A stretch of 64,000 bases of DNA from Eutreptiella sp. 'Long Island Sound 2002' (GCA_964036045.1 OZ038385.1:22519813-22583812), one strand, 5' to 3'; shown: positions 43,096 to 54,407, counted from the stretch's first letter. The notes: generated by a model not told the origin, from the letters alone. Numbers and translations: made by a program.

Positions 43096-43742
43096 TTCAT
43101 AAAATCTAAAAATTTTGTGAACATTCTTGTGCATTTGTGAACTAGTGCACCCTAGAAAATGGTAGGGAACCGCATAGTGGACCCAGCACCCCCCCCCCCC
43201 CCCGCCCCTTGTGTGCCTCGCTAGCACCACCCCCCCCGGCACGCCAAATCCCCCAATTGCGCTAACTCCCTGCCCCCGCCCCTGGTGCCTTCCTCGCTCC
43301 TGCCCTATGCACTTTCCTCGCTCGCTCGAGAAGTGCCCATATGCATGGGTAAATGACCTTAGTGGACTGTTTTTTGGGGAAAAGGGCCTTTGACCCCCTT
43401 CCCAAATATGGGCATTTTGCGTCTACAACATGCTGGCAGTGTCTACAACTAGCAGACCGCGTCTAGGTGGGTGGAAAGTTGGACCGCGCGGGGGGGTGGG
43501 GGTATGAGCCCTCTAAACCTCTAAACCCCGGGGGGGGGGGGTTAACGAAAAAGGGGCTCTTCTTTCCGGTGACTTTGTGACACTTTATGGTGAGGGTGGG
43601 GTTGCTGTTTTTTTTTTGCCAAATGTGCCGGCCACAAAGAGTGTCGTGGACTGGCATGTTCCTCGGACTCCGACACAGACTTTGACTAAGCTTGCTTTTC
43701 CATTATAGGTCAATTGGAGGCCGTGGTGGGGTGCTGTCACTC
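43096..43742. other. Spacer right of the macrosatellite
   Basis: No gene recognised. A C17 run lies at about 43187-43203, another C run at 43231 and a G11 run near 43531. The short frames here are not supported. Confidence 0.5.
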
Positions 43743-43870
43743 AGAACCCCTATTCCGCAGGAACGAGGGTTCCGTGCAAAGGGAGGAGTGCTCTTCATAT
43801 ATCCCCTGTACATACATGCAGGTCGAATTTATTTGTGAGCTCCTGTTCTTTTGCTATGCCGGCATAGGAC
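43743..43870 (+). repeat. Split direct repeat A1 of YR element 2
   Basis: About 128 bp with TTCCGCAGG, ACGAGGGTTCCGTG, GGTCGAATTTATTTGTGAGC and TGCTATGCC or ACTATGCC blocks shared with A2 at 50756-50888. Identity is lower than in element 1, so the insertion is older. Confidence 0.85.
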
Positions 43871-43959
43871 GACAAGTGAGGCCCTGATGAGCACACCGCT
43901 CCCTAGCCGGCGTCCAAGTCGGCTAGTCCGCCCCCCACGCGTCCGAAGGGGCCGGCTCA

Positions 43960-45070
43960 CAAGCGCCGCGGGCAGGACGGGTGCGACTCAGAGTGGGAAA
44001 AGCTGCTTGTGGGGGATCCCAAGGTGATGGACGCGGCGTGGTCCACCTTCATCTCCATGGCCCATCTTGTGGACGACGTCCCCATCGAGAGCACACATTC
44101 TGGATCTAGTCCTAGTCCCTCAATCCCACTAGATGCGCGGTGCTGTTCAACAAAAACCTGGGGGTGCCCATCGTTAGCTAGTCCTTCACCTATTACAGAG
44201 ATGTCTCCTTGTTCGCACTCACGGTCCGTTGGCATGTCAATGTCGCCCGCTTCGACTTAGTGCCCGAACAGTTCTAGGCAGCGTTCGCCTTCATTGACCC
44301 GATGCAGTAGGGTGACCATCGCCGTGACCACAGTGGTGGGCGCGCTCCGTCGTGAGGTCACGCAGAGTGCACAGCCGGGCCAAGGGCCGTGAGCGCGGAT
44401 GCTGGAGCTGCGACAGCCCACAAGGGGGAGAGCGAAATCCCTCCAAAGTACGTCCTTAGCAAGGCCACTGTGCGTGCAGTGCGGAAGCACGCCGGGGCAT
44501 CGCGCTGGGCGATTCGCTTGGGGAAGCTGTTGGAGCACATGATTGAGTAGTCAGCCGCTGACACCGACGTGGTCATGGGAGATGTCTACGGTGACGTTGG
44601 GCCGGGAGTTGCGGGGGTTGAGCCGCTCGAGCTGGCCGCGGAGTTGTGGGACATCGTCGTGTGCACCAAAGACGGAGCACAAGAGCTGCTGCGTGACAGG
44701 TATCACGCAGTGAGGGAGAAGTGCAAACAAAACGAGCGCTAGCCACACCAGCGCGAGAAGAGAGCCAGCAAGGCGCTCGTACTCTTCTTGCGAGATGTCC
44801 TCCTTGTCCTCCGGGTTGTCCTCTGTAACCTCGGCCTAACACACACGGGTGAAGCCATCGAAGGGCAAGGTTGCCGCCACGGACTACCAGCGCACCTTTG
44901 AGGCGACACAGGAGGTGCTGGTGGCACCGGTGTTTGTTTAGATCAAGTGTGAACCGCAATTTTGCTCGCGGACTTGTGCCGATATCATCAATTGCTCCCG
45001 CCCCCCCAAAACCCCTTGCAAGGTTTGCAGGAACCCGCAGTGGTATTGGCAGGGCGGGGCCCCGAATTGC
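43960..45070 (+). pseudogene. gag: Gag-like relic of YR element 2
   Basis: Coding-like segments in different frames: about 43955-44100 (SEWEKLLVGDPKVMDAAW), about 44560-44742 (GDVGPGVAGVEPLELAAELW ending in a stop) and about 44950-45060 with CKVCRNPQWYWQGGAPNC. The last resembles the Cys-x2-Cys ... Trp ... Cys end of gag in element 1. It is interrupted by stops and frame changes, so non-functional. Assignment rests on position and the Cys motif. Confidence 0.5.
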
Positions 45071-45299
45071 AAGGGCCAAATCACGCGAAAGTCCCAAAGG
45101 AGCGGCGAGGGGAGGGCACGCAGGGCGTCCCGAGGGGAACGGTGCGTGCCCCGGCGCTCCGTGGATAGCTCCCCTGCCCATGACGTTCCTTCGGCACAAC
45201 CACAGTTTTTTTCCCTTAAGGAACGACTACGCTTATACTATCAACCACTAGGCCTTACGTGCAAGGGTCGGTGGAGCATACGCCCTCCCCTGCCCCCGC

Positions 45300-47125
45300 A
45301 GGGCAAGGGTTATATAACCTATCCGCCCATTTCCGGGCCAATTCTGATTTTGTTCTCGGCAGGCAGGGGTTATGTAGCCAATCCGCCCACTTGTGGACCA
45401 CTTCTCATTTTGTTCTCATGGTGTGATGGCCTCCCATGTTTTGGCATGGCCTTTTGAGTTGTGCCCTCGTTTGGGGACCCCCGAGAACGCAGGGGTTATG
45501 TAGCAATTTCGCCCGCTTGTGGGCCCCCGAGAAGGCAGGGGTGAGGTAGCCACTTTAGATTTTGTGCCCCTTGTTTGGGGACACCTGAGAATGCAAGGGT
45601 TATGTAGCAATTCCACCCACTTGTGGCCGCCGAGAAGGCAGGGGTGAGGTAGCCACTTTTGATTTGGTCCCCTTGCTAGGGGACCCCCGAGAATGCAGGG
45701 CTTGCGTACCAATTCCGCCCACTTGTGGGCCCCCAAGAAGGCAGCGGTGAGGTAGCCACTTTAGATTTTGTCCCGTTGTTTGGGAACAGCTGAGAATGTA
45801 GGGGCTACATAGCAATTTCACCCACTTGTGGGCCCCCAATAAGGCAAGGGTTACGTAGCCACTTCAGATTTGGTGCCCTTGTTTGGGGACACTTGAGAAT
45901 GCAAGGGTTATGTAGCAATGCCGCCCACTTGTGGGCCCACGAGAAGGCAGGGGTGAGGTAGCCACTTTTAATTTTGTGCCCTTGTTTGGGGACGGCCCGA
46001 GAATGTAGGGGTTATGTAGCAATTCCGCCCGCTTGTGGGCCCCCGAGAAGGCAGGGGTGGGGTAGCCCCTTTTGATTTTGTGCCCTTGTTTGGGGACGGC
46101 CCGGGAATGCAGGGGTTATGTAGCAATTCCGCCCGCTTGTGGGCCCCCGAGAAGGCAGCGGTGAGGTAGCCACTTCAGATTTGGTGCCCTTGTTTGGGGA
46201 CCCCGGAGAATGCAAGGTTTATGTAGCAATTCCACCCACTCCACTTGTGGGCCCCCCCGAAGGCAGGGGTGGGGTATCCACTTTTAATTTTGTCCCCTTG
46301 TTTGGGGACGCCCCGGGAGTGCAGGGGTTATGTAGCAATTCCACCCACTTGTGGGCCCCCAAGAAGGCAGGGGTGAGGTAGCCCCTTTTGATTTTGTGCC
46401 CTTGTTTGGGGATACATGAGAATGCAAGGGTTATGTAGCAATTCCGCCCACTTGTGGGCCCCCAAGAAGGCAAGGGTGAGGTAGCCACTTTTAATGTTGT
46501 CCCCTTGTTCGGCGACACCCCGGGAATGCAGGGGTTATGTAGCAATTCCACCCATTTGTGGGCCCCCAAGAAGGCAGGGGTTACGTAGCCACTTCAGATT
46601 TTGTCCACTTGTTTGGGGACACTTGAGAATGCAGGGGTTATGTAGCAATGCTGCCCACTTGTGGGCCCCCGAGAAGGCAAGGGTGAGGTAGCCACTTTCG
46701 ATTTTGTCCCCTTGTTTGGGGATACCTGAGAATGCAGGGGTTATGTAGCAATTCCACCCACTTGTGGGCCCCCGAGAAGGCAGGGGTGAGGTAGCCACTT
46801 TAGATTTTGTTCCCTTGTTTGGGAACCCCCGAGAATGTAGGGGTTGTGTAGCAATTCCACCCACTTATGGGCCGCCGAGAAGGCAGGGGTTACGTAGCCA
46901 CTTTTGATTTTTTGCCCTTGTTTGGGGACCCCCGAGAATGCAAGGGTTATGTAGCAATGCTGCCTACTTGTGGCCCCCGAGAAGGTAGGGGTGAGGTAGC
47001 CACTTTTTATTTTGTGCCCTTGTTTGGGGACATCTGAGAATGCAAGGGTTATGTAGCAATTCCGCCCGCTTGTGGGCCCACGAGAAGGCAAGGGTGAGGT
47101 AGCCACCTCAGATTTTGTCCCCTTG
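45300..47125 (+). repeat. 103-bp satellite array, about 17 copies
   Basis: Each unit contains GGGGTTATGTAGCAATTCC, CCCACTTGTGGGCCCCCGAG, AAGGCAGGGGTGAGGTAGCC and CCTTGTTTGGGGAC, with ATGTAGCAAT recurring every 103-104 bp from 45499 to 47049. CCCACTTGTGGG is a perfect short palindrome-like hairpin in most units. The array lies between the gag and YR relics of element 2. Short frames on both strands are artefacts. Confidence 0.97.
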
Positions 47126-47459
47126 TTTGCACTCTTAAAGCATGCAGCTCTTTGATGATAATCATTGTATTTGTGTGGTTGATTTTGCCGTTATTTGCCG
47201 CTTTCAGCAAATTTTAAATCTACAGCCAGTTTCCAGATGCTGTAGCAAGCCAGACACAGGAACGTCCTGCCCCCCCGCCCCCCCCCCCGGGCGGACCCTC
47301 CGGTGAGCCAAGTGCCGCCCCCGTTGCTGAAACCCATGCGCAATGCTCCGCCTCCCTGGGTCTGGCGGCGCTGCTGGCACTTGCCATGAGGATGCAGTTG
47401 TGGGTGAACTCCGACAGCACGGTGCGGTGGGCCTTGTTGATGCCATCCGACGATTCCGG

Positions 47460-48530
47460 CGCACGACGGAGTTTGAGTACGCGGCCAGCTACGAGGCCAC
47501 AGCAGTGTGCGGGCTCGCCGCGGAAACCCAAAAGGCTTATGCTTCAGAGCTTGAGCGCCTGGCACGCACAGCCCCCGTCAGCCGGGGGCATCTTTCAAGA
47601 TCGGTTGCTCCAAAGCGTGTGCGAGTTGCAGTCTGGTTCATGACCGAAGCACCCCCTGTCAGCGGTTCGCATTCTCGAAAAATTTGGTTGGATCTCCCCG
47701 ATTGTCGTCCCGATGGATTGGAAATTGATGGAGGCAATCGCCAACTTTTGGGAGTCGCCATGCGGATCCCCTAAGAAATACTAGTCCAGCATGGACAGCC
47801 TCCGGGCACTCTGCCGCCTGTGCAGCTCGCCAGCCGAGAGATCGGGAACTGCTGCGCTCGCTGCCATCAACTTGTGTTTGGGGCTGCAAGCGAAGGAGGC
47901 GGTCTCCGTCGTGTTCGACGACGGTGTGTGTGTTCACCTAGTGCGGGGCCAAAGGCCGGCCATTGTTCCGAAGCAGCAGGGCCATGGGGCATCGCGTGGG
48001 GAACGTTCCTCAGCTCCATCCGCGCACGCCACAGCTTTCATCCCGCGCGCTTGGCGTGGCAGACGAGCCGCACAGCCATCCACGCTCATCTCCGGGAGCT
48101 CGTCGGGCGCCCGGGCTCTAGATGCGCGCTGCTCCACTGGCACGTGTGGTGGCGCTTCGGCGCGGCGCAACTACGTTTCTTGGGGGAGCCCACGCCGTCC
48201 ATCTTGCGATGGGGTGGTTGGGTGTCGCCACAAATGCTGCGGATCTATGCATACCTCGGCGGTACGTGGTCATTCCACCGCGGCGGGCCGCTCGTCCAAC
48301 CGCGTGACCTGCATGCGCGCGAACTTCAGTGGTGCGACACCTTGGGGACGTCTCTGCAGCTCTGGGCGCCCTGGCTACGCGTGGGAAAACCACGTGTGCA
48401 GTCGTTGCCAGCCCCGCGAGGGCGGCAGGGTGTTAAGCAACCCGACGGGAGCTCTCCGGGTGGGATGCAAATACTGGGAAGCGGCAACGACAGGCTTGAG
48501 GCCGCGGATGACGGGCGGCACCGGCATTAG
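47460..48530 (+). pseudogene. Tyrosine recombinase relic of YR element 2
   Basis: The N-terminal part at about 47466-47600 (AETQKAYASELERLARTAP) matches the SAM-like region of YR proteins. The middle lies in another frame at 47791-47960 (GTAALAAINLCLGLQAKEAV). After a third frame the C-terminal half runs at about 47960-48380, with HVWWRFGAAQLRFLGEP, ILRWGGWVSPQMLRIYAYL and so on. In the HxxR motif the Arg seems to be Trp (HVWW), the Trp-Gly-x-Trp motif is kept, and a Tyr follows (RIYAY). At least two frameshifts and the changed Arg make it inactive. Confidence 0.75.
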
Positions 48531-48545
48531 ACGCAGGTCGAGGAC

Positions 48546-49720
48546 GTGGCCGAGCGGGTGGCAGGGCTCAGCAGCATACGTGAAGGCGGGCGGCGGATGG
48601 TCCGGGCTTCACTACTGGACATGTTCCACTTGCTGCATCAGATCCGGGCCGGTGCGGAGGTGGCGGAAGAGTTCCTTGCGGTGTTGCGTGGGTTTGAGGA
48701 CAAAGGGCTGCTGGTGGACGACGACGCGCTGTACAACAAGGCGCCTCAAGTGCAGAGCGAGGCCATCCCCGAGTTTGTTGCGGCAGCAGGGCTAGGTCCG
48801 ACGGGGCGGGTGAGCGTCGCCAATTCCCTTTGGTGTCGCTGTGTACCGACGGGGCTGCGTGCAGTGTACCGCAGAGGCATTCGCAGGGCGGGTGCTCCGC
48901 GCAGACCCCCAACCGCGCAAGGGAAACAATTGCACCGAATGTTCGAGTTAATCCATCTCGTGAGGAACGGGGTAAAGCCAACTGCTGCACCACCCTCCGC
49001 AACAGCGTTCGTGATGTCCAAGTCAAGCACCAAGTGCCGTTGCTTGCTTAATGCGACCTTGATAGAGGACATGGATCCGCGTGCGCCGCCGAAGGTTAGG
49101 CTTCCGGCCGTGTTTGAAATCAGGGACCTTTTTTGAACCGGCACAGCCGGGGGACATCTGGATGTGCAAGCTAGACTGTCCAACGCGTATTGGAGCATCC
49201 GGCTTCCTCGACGATGGCGCCGCACTTTCGTCATCGCTGCGGGGGGTCACCGCTGGCGATTCACTCGCCTCCCTTTCGGGTGGAAATATTCGCCCGTGAT
49301 ATGTCAGCGCCCTACGCGGTATCATCTCTTTAGCTCCGGAGGGGTTGCCGGTCATGTTCCATGTCTACCGGGGCGACATGATGGTAACAGCTTGCAGCTC
49401 CGAGGCGGCATCGCAGGCAATCAAGGCGGCGGTGGTGGCGCTCCGCTCAGCGGGATTCATCGTAAGCCCCAAGTTCGAATTGACACCCACCACCCAGATC
49501 ACTTTCCTTGGCAAACGTGTAGATTCCGTACTGTGCTCCATCACGAACACGCGCGCAATGCTGGTGCCATCATGCGGTTGTGGCTCAGGGCCCTGGGCAC
49601 CGGGCAGGCCCGCCTGCGTGTAATGGCGCGCGCCTACTTGGCAGGCTGCAATGGGTCGGCACGCCTGTGGCAGGGGCGGCCCCTTTCTTGGCAGGCTGCT
49701 ACCGGTGGCCACCATGTAAA
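48546..49720 (+). pseudogene. Reverse transcriptase relic of YR element 2
   Basis: The first frame (to 49136) ends with FVMSKSSTKCRCLLNATLIE and PPKVRLPAVFEIRDLF, the fingers region. It shifts near a T6 run at 49129, and again before LSNAYWSIRLP (motif A, about 49180). Motif B is LPFGWKYSPVICQ (about 49266-49304). It then shifts to a third frame for the motif C region, VYRGDMMVTACS, where YLDD has become YRGD, and then FIVSPKFEL and FLGKRVDS. No RNase H follows. The sequence is clearly of the same RT family as element 1 but non-functional. Confidence 0.85.
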
Positions 49721-49764
49721 ATAATCAAGGGGATGTGAGACGAGGATGCGTCCGTGGCCGCCCT

Positions 49765-49795
49765 TATCTATTTATTTATCTATCTATCTATTTTC
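49765..49795. repeat. (TCTA)n / (TTTA)n microsatellite
   Basis: TTTATCTATTTATTTATC followed by TCTA units, in the 3' part of YR element 2. No coding role. Confidence 0.9.
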
Positions 49796-49799
49796 ACAT

Positions 49800-50650
49800 G
49801 AGTACATGGATAGAGGCAACGGGACGGAGGGACACCGGACAGGGAGCGCTAGGAGGTGACTCCAAGAAAAGGGGGCGAGAGGAGGCGGGGATGAGAAGAC
49901 GGGGGCCGCGGGATGGCGGTGGAAGACACCAAGCAACAACCCCGTGGGATTGGGAAACCAGTTGCCATGGAGAGGTGAACCATGGGCCAACCATGGGGAG
50001 CCTGGCCACGGGAAGTCGGGAAAATACCCTAGACACAAGGGCGGCCGTGAGGCGTCCGCTGGGGTGAGGGTTGACCCTGAGGCCCCCGGGTCATTGGCCT
50101 GAGTACGCGTAGGTTCGCGCGTGAGCGGAACCCGGGGAACGTGGAAACGGTCGCCCCCTGGCCTCCAGATGCGGATGAACGACAACCAAGTGCATCCGGG
50201 AGCCGAGTGGGTACTCCAGCCCGTGAGGGATGGGGAGAGGTGGAATGTGGTTGATAGAAATGCTCCGTTGTCGGCGAGGGCTATCCACAGGAAACCCGCC
50301 TGCAGGCACCCGAAAGGCTGTGCTGGGAGGGGGGGATAGGCCGGAGGAACCTTCGAAAGGGGACTGGAAGGGGCACCCGTGAGGGCGGCGCCTGAAGGAA
50401 ACCTACCGCCGGTCAGGCCCCAGAGCCGCTCGGCTTGGGGGTCACAGCAGGAGCCATATCAATACCTGCGTCCATCTGCCTCGCTTCCCCGATTGGCGCC
50501 CTGCGCGGCCCCATGATTTTCTATTCGCGCCGGGATCCACGACGCGGTGTGAACTTGAAGGCCCGCCGCCTTTTTCGTCTTGTTTTGCTCCGCCCTGGGC
50601 GGTCTATATTTTATGAGCGGTCTCCTCCACACTCACATCCACTTGCTGTT
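49800..50650. other. 3' part of YR element 2 without recognised gene
   Basis: This is the place where RNase H and the 3' non-coding region would be expected. I see no RNase H motif on either strand, so that domain seems deleted. The DNA is purine-rich on the plus strand, with no repeats matching element 1. Confidence 0.45.
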
Positions 50651-50651
50651 T

Positions 50652-50758
50652 TTGTGAGCAGTGCATGAAGAAGACCCTCTTGCTCTTTGTATCCCGCTCT
50701 GCTACGTGCTTGTGTGATTTGCACTAATTTCTGGACCGGGCACACCTCCTGACGGAAC
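50652..50758 (+). repeat. Split direct repeat B1 of YR element 2
   Basis: 107 bp starting TTGTGAGCAGTGCATGAAGA and ending with GACGGAA, matching B2 at 50976-51082 with scattered substitutions. It runs straight into A2. Confidence 0.9.
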
Positions 50759-50888
50759 TCATGTTCCGCAGGACGAGGGTTCCGTGGAAAGGGAGGTGTG
50801 CTCGACGAGAGTTTCATGTATCCCGTGTACATACAAACAGGTCGAATTTATTTGTGAGCCCGTGTGCTTTTACTATGCCAGCGCAGGA
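50756..50888 (+). repeat. Split direct repeat A2 of YR element 2
   Basis: It matches A1 (43743-43870) through TTCCGCAGGACGAGGGTTCC and GGTCGAATTTATTTGTGAGC. Small insertions relative to A1 lie near 50800 (GACGAGAG). Confidence 0.85.
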
Positions 50889-50975
50889 CCCTCCCGCCTG
50901 CCCTCTATTCCCAGCCAATGCCAGACAGCACTTCTAGCGTGTTCTACACATCCTCTACGGGGACCTACTAAATAG

Positions 50976-51082
50976 TTGTGAGCAGTGCATGAAGAAGACC
51001 CTATCGCTCTTTGTATACCGCTCTGCTGCGTGCCTGTGTGATTTGCACTGATTTCTGGGTCGGGCACACCCTCTGACGGAGC
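50976..51082 (+). repeat. Split direct repeat B2, right end of YR element 2
   Basis: It matches B1 over 107 bp; about 10 substitutions show it has aged. It sets the right end of the element near 51082. Confidence 0.9.
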
Positions 51083-51480
51083 AGCCCGAAATGAGTGCCA
51101 CTACCATTGCCATGTTTACTGAAATTGGCCCCCCAACAGAAGAGCCCCCCCACCCCCCCCCCATGGGAGGGGTGGCGAGCGGTGTCACCCTCGGGGTCCC
51201 GCCTCGTCAAAGGTGACTAGGGACTGTGCCCCTGCCTTGAATGCCCCCCCCCCCCCCCCAGGACCGAGTCAGCCCAGGGCCCATCCCTGCCACCCCCCGA
51301 GGGCACCCCCCGAGGGTGATCGGTGCAGTGCTGTGAGGGACAGGCACTCTCCCCTGTCGTGCGCCCAGTCGCCCCGGCTCCACCGTGCACCCATCCCACA
51401 GGGTTGCTCCCCCGCCGCACAGCAATGCCCCGACGCGTACCCGCACTCGATCGTGCGTTGTCGACCTGGCCACCAGCGCC
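51083..51480. other. Spacer between YR element 2 and the LINE
   Basis: No gene seen. C runs at 51147-51161 and 51246-51259. The 5' end of the LINE may lie within it. Confidence 0.4.
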
Positions 51481-51870
51481 CCCAGTGCGCCCGCAGTGCA
51501 GTGCGTGAGTGCTGGCCGTCAACCCCGAGGAGGTGTAGACGTGCTGATGGGGCGGCTGCTGCAGCGTATGTCCTGTGCGCCAGCCAGCGTGTTCACTCCT
51601 CGTGGGCAACCGCCGGAACGAGTGCCTGGTGCATGGAACTGTGCTGGAGCCCAACGGGGTAGTGCCTAGTTGCCCGCAGTATAGTGCCTGCGTGCTGACC
51701 GAGGATCCCGAGGAGGCGACGATGTGCTGTTGGAGCGCTTGTGCGTCAGCCAATGTGTCTGCTCCCCGAGGTCATCAGCCAGAACATGTGCCGGGTGCGT
51801 GGAGCGGTGCTGGAGCCTGCGGATGCGGTGCCTGATCGCCCTGTGCGGTCGGTCGTGATCGAGCAGGAGG
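51480..51870 (+). repeat. 183-bp tandem repeats in the LINE 5' region
   Basis: CCCGAGGAGG begins matching segments at 51524 and 51707 (183 bp apart), with GTGCTGGAGCC, CGCCAGCCA or CGTCAGCCA, and GTGTTC or GTGTCT words kept between them. A weaker third match starts near 51865. Tandem 5' UTR repeats act as promoter units in several LINEs; that role here is inference. Confidence 0.7.
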
Positions 51871-52097
51871 CTGTGTGTGCTGTTGGCGGCCAGACTGGCC
51901 GTTTGTGCCCAGAGATGCTGCGTGCAGACACCGGACCGCCGCATTACCTGCTGGTCGTGATGGTCTTGTCGACGCGTACAAAGTGCTGTGCTGAGCTGAC
52001 CCCGGGTCAGCTGGACACATTCATGATGATGCTGGCCACATGGCCCGTGCGCTGGTAGAGCTTTGCCTTCCCCATCTCACCTGTGTGCAGCTCTACT

Positions 52098-54356
52098 ATG
52101 CCCCCCAAGTCGTTTGCCGGGCTCAGCCTGGCGCAGCAACAGGCGCAGCTGAAGTCCGCAGATCTGTGGAATGTCACGAGGGCTATGGGCGACCGAGAAT
52201 CAGATGGCGTGCTGCTTGTGGCTGAGCACGGGCCGTCGGGCACAGAAGTATCTCGCTGGCCCATGCCCCCAGACGCGGAGTCGTCCATGGCGCTGTACCT
52301 GGCACGGGTGACAGGTACCCTGGGCGAGGTCGACCGCAGCATTCTGGCCTCCAAATGTCCATCTGTCTCGTGGGATACTTTCGCGGAAGTGCTGGCTGAA
52401 GTGTCGGACTTCCTCGACAAGTGCACGCGCAAAGACGAAATTGCGCTGATGGCGGACGTGGTCACGCAACACCGCTGGCCCAAAGGCCAGGAGGAGCTCC
52501 GTCTAGCCTTCGACAAGGAGCCAGCCAGCTTCAGGCGCCTGCTGAATCAAGCCCAGAATCCTGTGGCGGCCGGCCGAGTGATGATGAGTTGGCTTTGGTT
52601 CTGGCAGGCAGTGGACGCCGCCTGGGCGAGGCGCAAGGGGCTCAAGGTGTCGTGGCTCAGCTCCCCCGCGGACGCTAGTGGCCTGCCTCTGGACAACCCC
52701 GTGTCCGACACCAAGCTGTCGCAGGCCATAAAATCTGCCATGCCATCGATGCTGCCACACCCTCGAGTGCCGGAACGCAGAGCCGATGACCCGCCGCCCT
52801 CAGCCCCCGACCGCGCGAAGCGGATGGCAGGGCCGGGATCGGTCGCTCAGCCAACGAGGCTCCCAACGGCACTGCCCCACTTCGACGACAACCAGAGACT
52901 CGCGTCGGAGCTGCAGTCCGCCTGGGACACGTGTCAGGGCATACCTCCTGAGCACATCCGGGCAGCGGCGACGAATCTGCAGCTGCGGATGGCCCCCCTC
53001 CCCTCCATGGCGGCAGCACTCCGCACGCTGGCCCAGGCCTCAACCGGCAAGCAGCTGGGGACCATCCTCACGTCGCAGGCCGGGCACTTTGGCGCTGACT
53101 CGGGGGCGGCGGCCACGGCAATAGCAGAGTGGCGCGCATATCTGGAGGACAAGCGCCTGCTGCAGGCAACGCCCACCACCAAGCAGGAGCTCCTGGAAGA
53201 GGCAGAGGAGATCTTGGCGGCGCAGTCAGCCGACTGGGAGTGGAAGACCCTGGGTGCGCATGTGGCAGTGGCTGGAGCGAGACAAGGCCTGCCGGGACCG
53301 TTTGTCGACGCCCTGATGCAGGCTGATACCTTGGACACCTTCTGGCATGCGTACGTTCAGTTCGTAGTTCATGTGCCCGACGTCTCCACCATCCGTGACA
53401 CCAATGACCACCTGCGCACGAACGCTGGGGCCCATCTCGTACCACACTGGGCAGCGCGGTACTACGATCGGGTACCAGGCGCACCACGAGGTCATCGCGA
53501 CAGCAGCCCATCGCCAGAGCGTACGGCCAGGGGCAGTCGGGAACGAGACCGGCCATCATCTCGATCAAACCGAAAGCGGACCAGCCCAAGCCCGGAGGAG
53601 CGATATGTCAGCCTGCGGCTGGAAGGCTTGCTGGGGCTGCCCCCGGCGGAAGTGGCAGCGGCGGTGTCCGCAGCTCTGGCGCACCCCACGACGGTCCCGG
53701 ACTGGGCCCCGCACGAGGGGTCGTGTAGTGTGGTTGTACCGCACGAGGCGTGGCGGCGCGCAGCCCGCGGCTCAGACTCTCACCCGGCAGAGACGGCCTC
53801 CGGGGCGTACGTGCTCATTCGCCGTGAGGCACACGACGACTCACCACTCGCGCCGTACGGAGGCAGCCGTCATAGGGGTCGCTGGCGCGGCGGCTCCGAC
53901 GAAGACGACGACGACGAGCCCCCGTCGCTCAGCAGGGACCTCAGGTCGGGCTACCACCGCCAACTCGGTCGAAGGCGCTCATACGACAGCCCCGAGCATA
54001 CCACCTACCACCGCCAACCGTATGCCACGTACCAGGACCGGGCATACCGGTCCCCGCCAAGCCGGGAGCGCTCACCTCGTGGCGGCTTCCCGCCGCCGCC
54101 CCCCGGGCCACCTCCCGCCGGAAGACGGCAGCATAGGGACGGAACGCCGCCCCTCACCACGGCGGCCATCAGTCCGGGGAGTCGTGGCAGAAAGGCCTCG
54201 CGGAGCGGACAGTCAGTCCGCAGCAGGCGTGAGACCGCGGCGCCAGGCCCGCGGCGAGAGTCGTCGGGGCTAGCTTGGGGGGCAGGCCCCGATAAGGCCA
54301 CAGCGCGTGCCGTGCGGGTCGAAAGCGTGCCGGGGAAGAAGGGCAAGAGCCAATGA
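52098..54356 (+). CDS. LINE ORF1, gag-like protein
   Basis: The first ATG at 52098 (MPPKSFAGLS) gives 752 residues. The N-terminal 450 residues are mostly helical, with no domain I can name. The stretch 455-510 is Arg/Ser-rich. RYVSLRLEGLLGLPPAEVAA and SCSVVVPHEAWRRAARG further on may form a small folded alpha/beta domain, perhaps RRM-like. The last 150 residues are Arg/Ser/Pro/His-rich (YHRQ, PPPPPGPPP, RRETAAPGPRR). Basic disordered tails are usual for ORF1 RNA-binding proteins. No CCHC knuckle is seen here; the finger is in ORF3 instead. ORF2 follows with the first ATG 51 bp after the stop. Confidence 0.8.
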   Translation: MPPKSFAGLSLAQQQAQLKSADLWNVTRAMGDRESDGVLLVAEHGPSGTEVSRWPMPPDAESSMALYLARVTGTLGEVDRSILASKCPSVSWDTFAEVLAEVSDFLDKCTRKDEIALMADVVTQHRWPKGQEELRLAFDKEPASFRRLLNQAQNPVAAGRVMMSWLWFWQAVDAAWARRKGLKVSWLSSPADASGLPLDNPVSDTKLSQAIKSAMPSMLPHPRVPERRADDPPPSAPDRAKRMAGPGSVAQPTRLPTALPHFDDNQRLASELQSAWDTCQGIPPEHIRAAATNLQLRMAPLPSMAAALRTLAQASTGKQLGTILTSQAGHFGADSGAAATAIAEWRAYLEDKRLLQATPTTKQELLEEAEEILAAQSADWEWKTLGAHVAVAGARQGLPGPFVDALMQADTLDTFWHAYVQFVVHVPDVSTIRDTNDHLRTNAGAHLVPHWAARYYDRVPGAPRGHRDSSPSPERTARGSRERDRPSSRSNRKRTSPSPEERYVSLRLEGLLGLPPAEVAAAVSAALAHPTTVPDWAPHEGSCSVVVPHEAWRRAARGSDSHPAETASGAYVLIRREAHDDSPLAPYGGSRHRGRWRGGSDEDDDDEPPSLSRDLRSGYHRQLGRRRSYDSPEHTTYHRQPYATYQDRAYRSPPSRERSPRGGFPPPPPGPPPAGRRQHRDGTPPLTTAAISPGSRGRKASRSGQSVRSRRETAAPGPRRESSGLAWGAGPDKATARAVRVESVPGKKGKSQ

Positions 54357-54407
54357 CTGCCCCAGCACCTCCCCGTGCCTGCCCTGGTTCCCGAAGTGCC
54401 GGCGGCG

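Larger units (their letters stand above)
43743..51082 (+). mobile_element. Second PAT-type YR retrotransposon, decayed, with internal satellite
   Basis: The split direct repeats are again complete: A1 (about 43743-43870), B1 (50652-50758) joined to A2 (about 50756-50888), and B2 (50976-51082). Inside, on the plus strand, are relics of gag (43960-45070), tyrosine recombinase (47460-48530) and reverse transcriptase (48546-49720), in the same YR-before-RT order as element 1. No RNase H is found between 49720 and the repeats. Many frame breaks and changed catalytic residues show it is dead. A 103-bp satellite occupies 45300-47125 between gag and YR. Confidence 0.85.

Noticed and set aside
45416-47106. 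Repeated minus-strand frames of 65-124 codons
   Set aside because: Direct products of the 103-bp satellite period.
53371-54273. 300-codon frame inside LINE ORF1
   Set aside because: Arg/Thr-rich alternate reading of the ORF1 tail.
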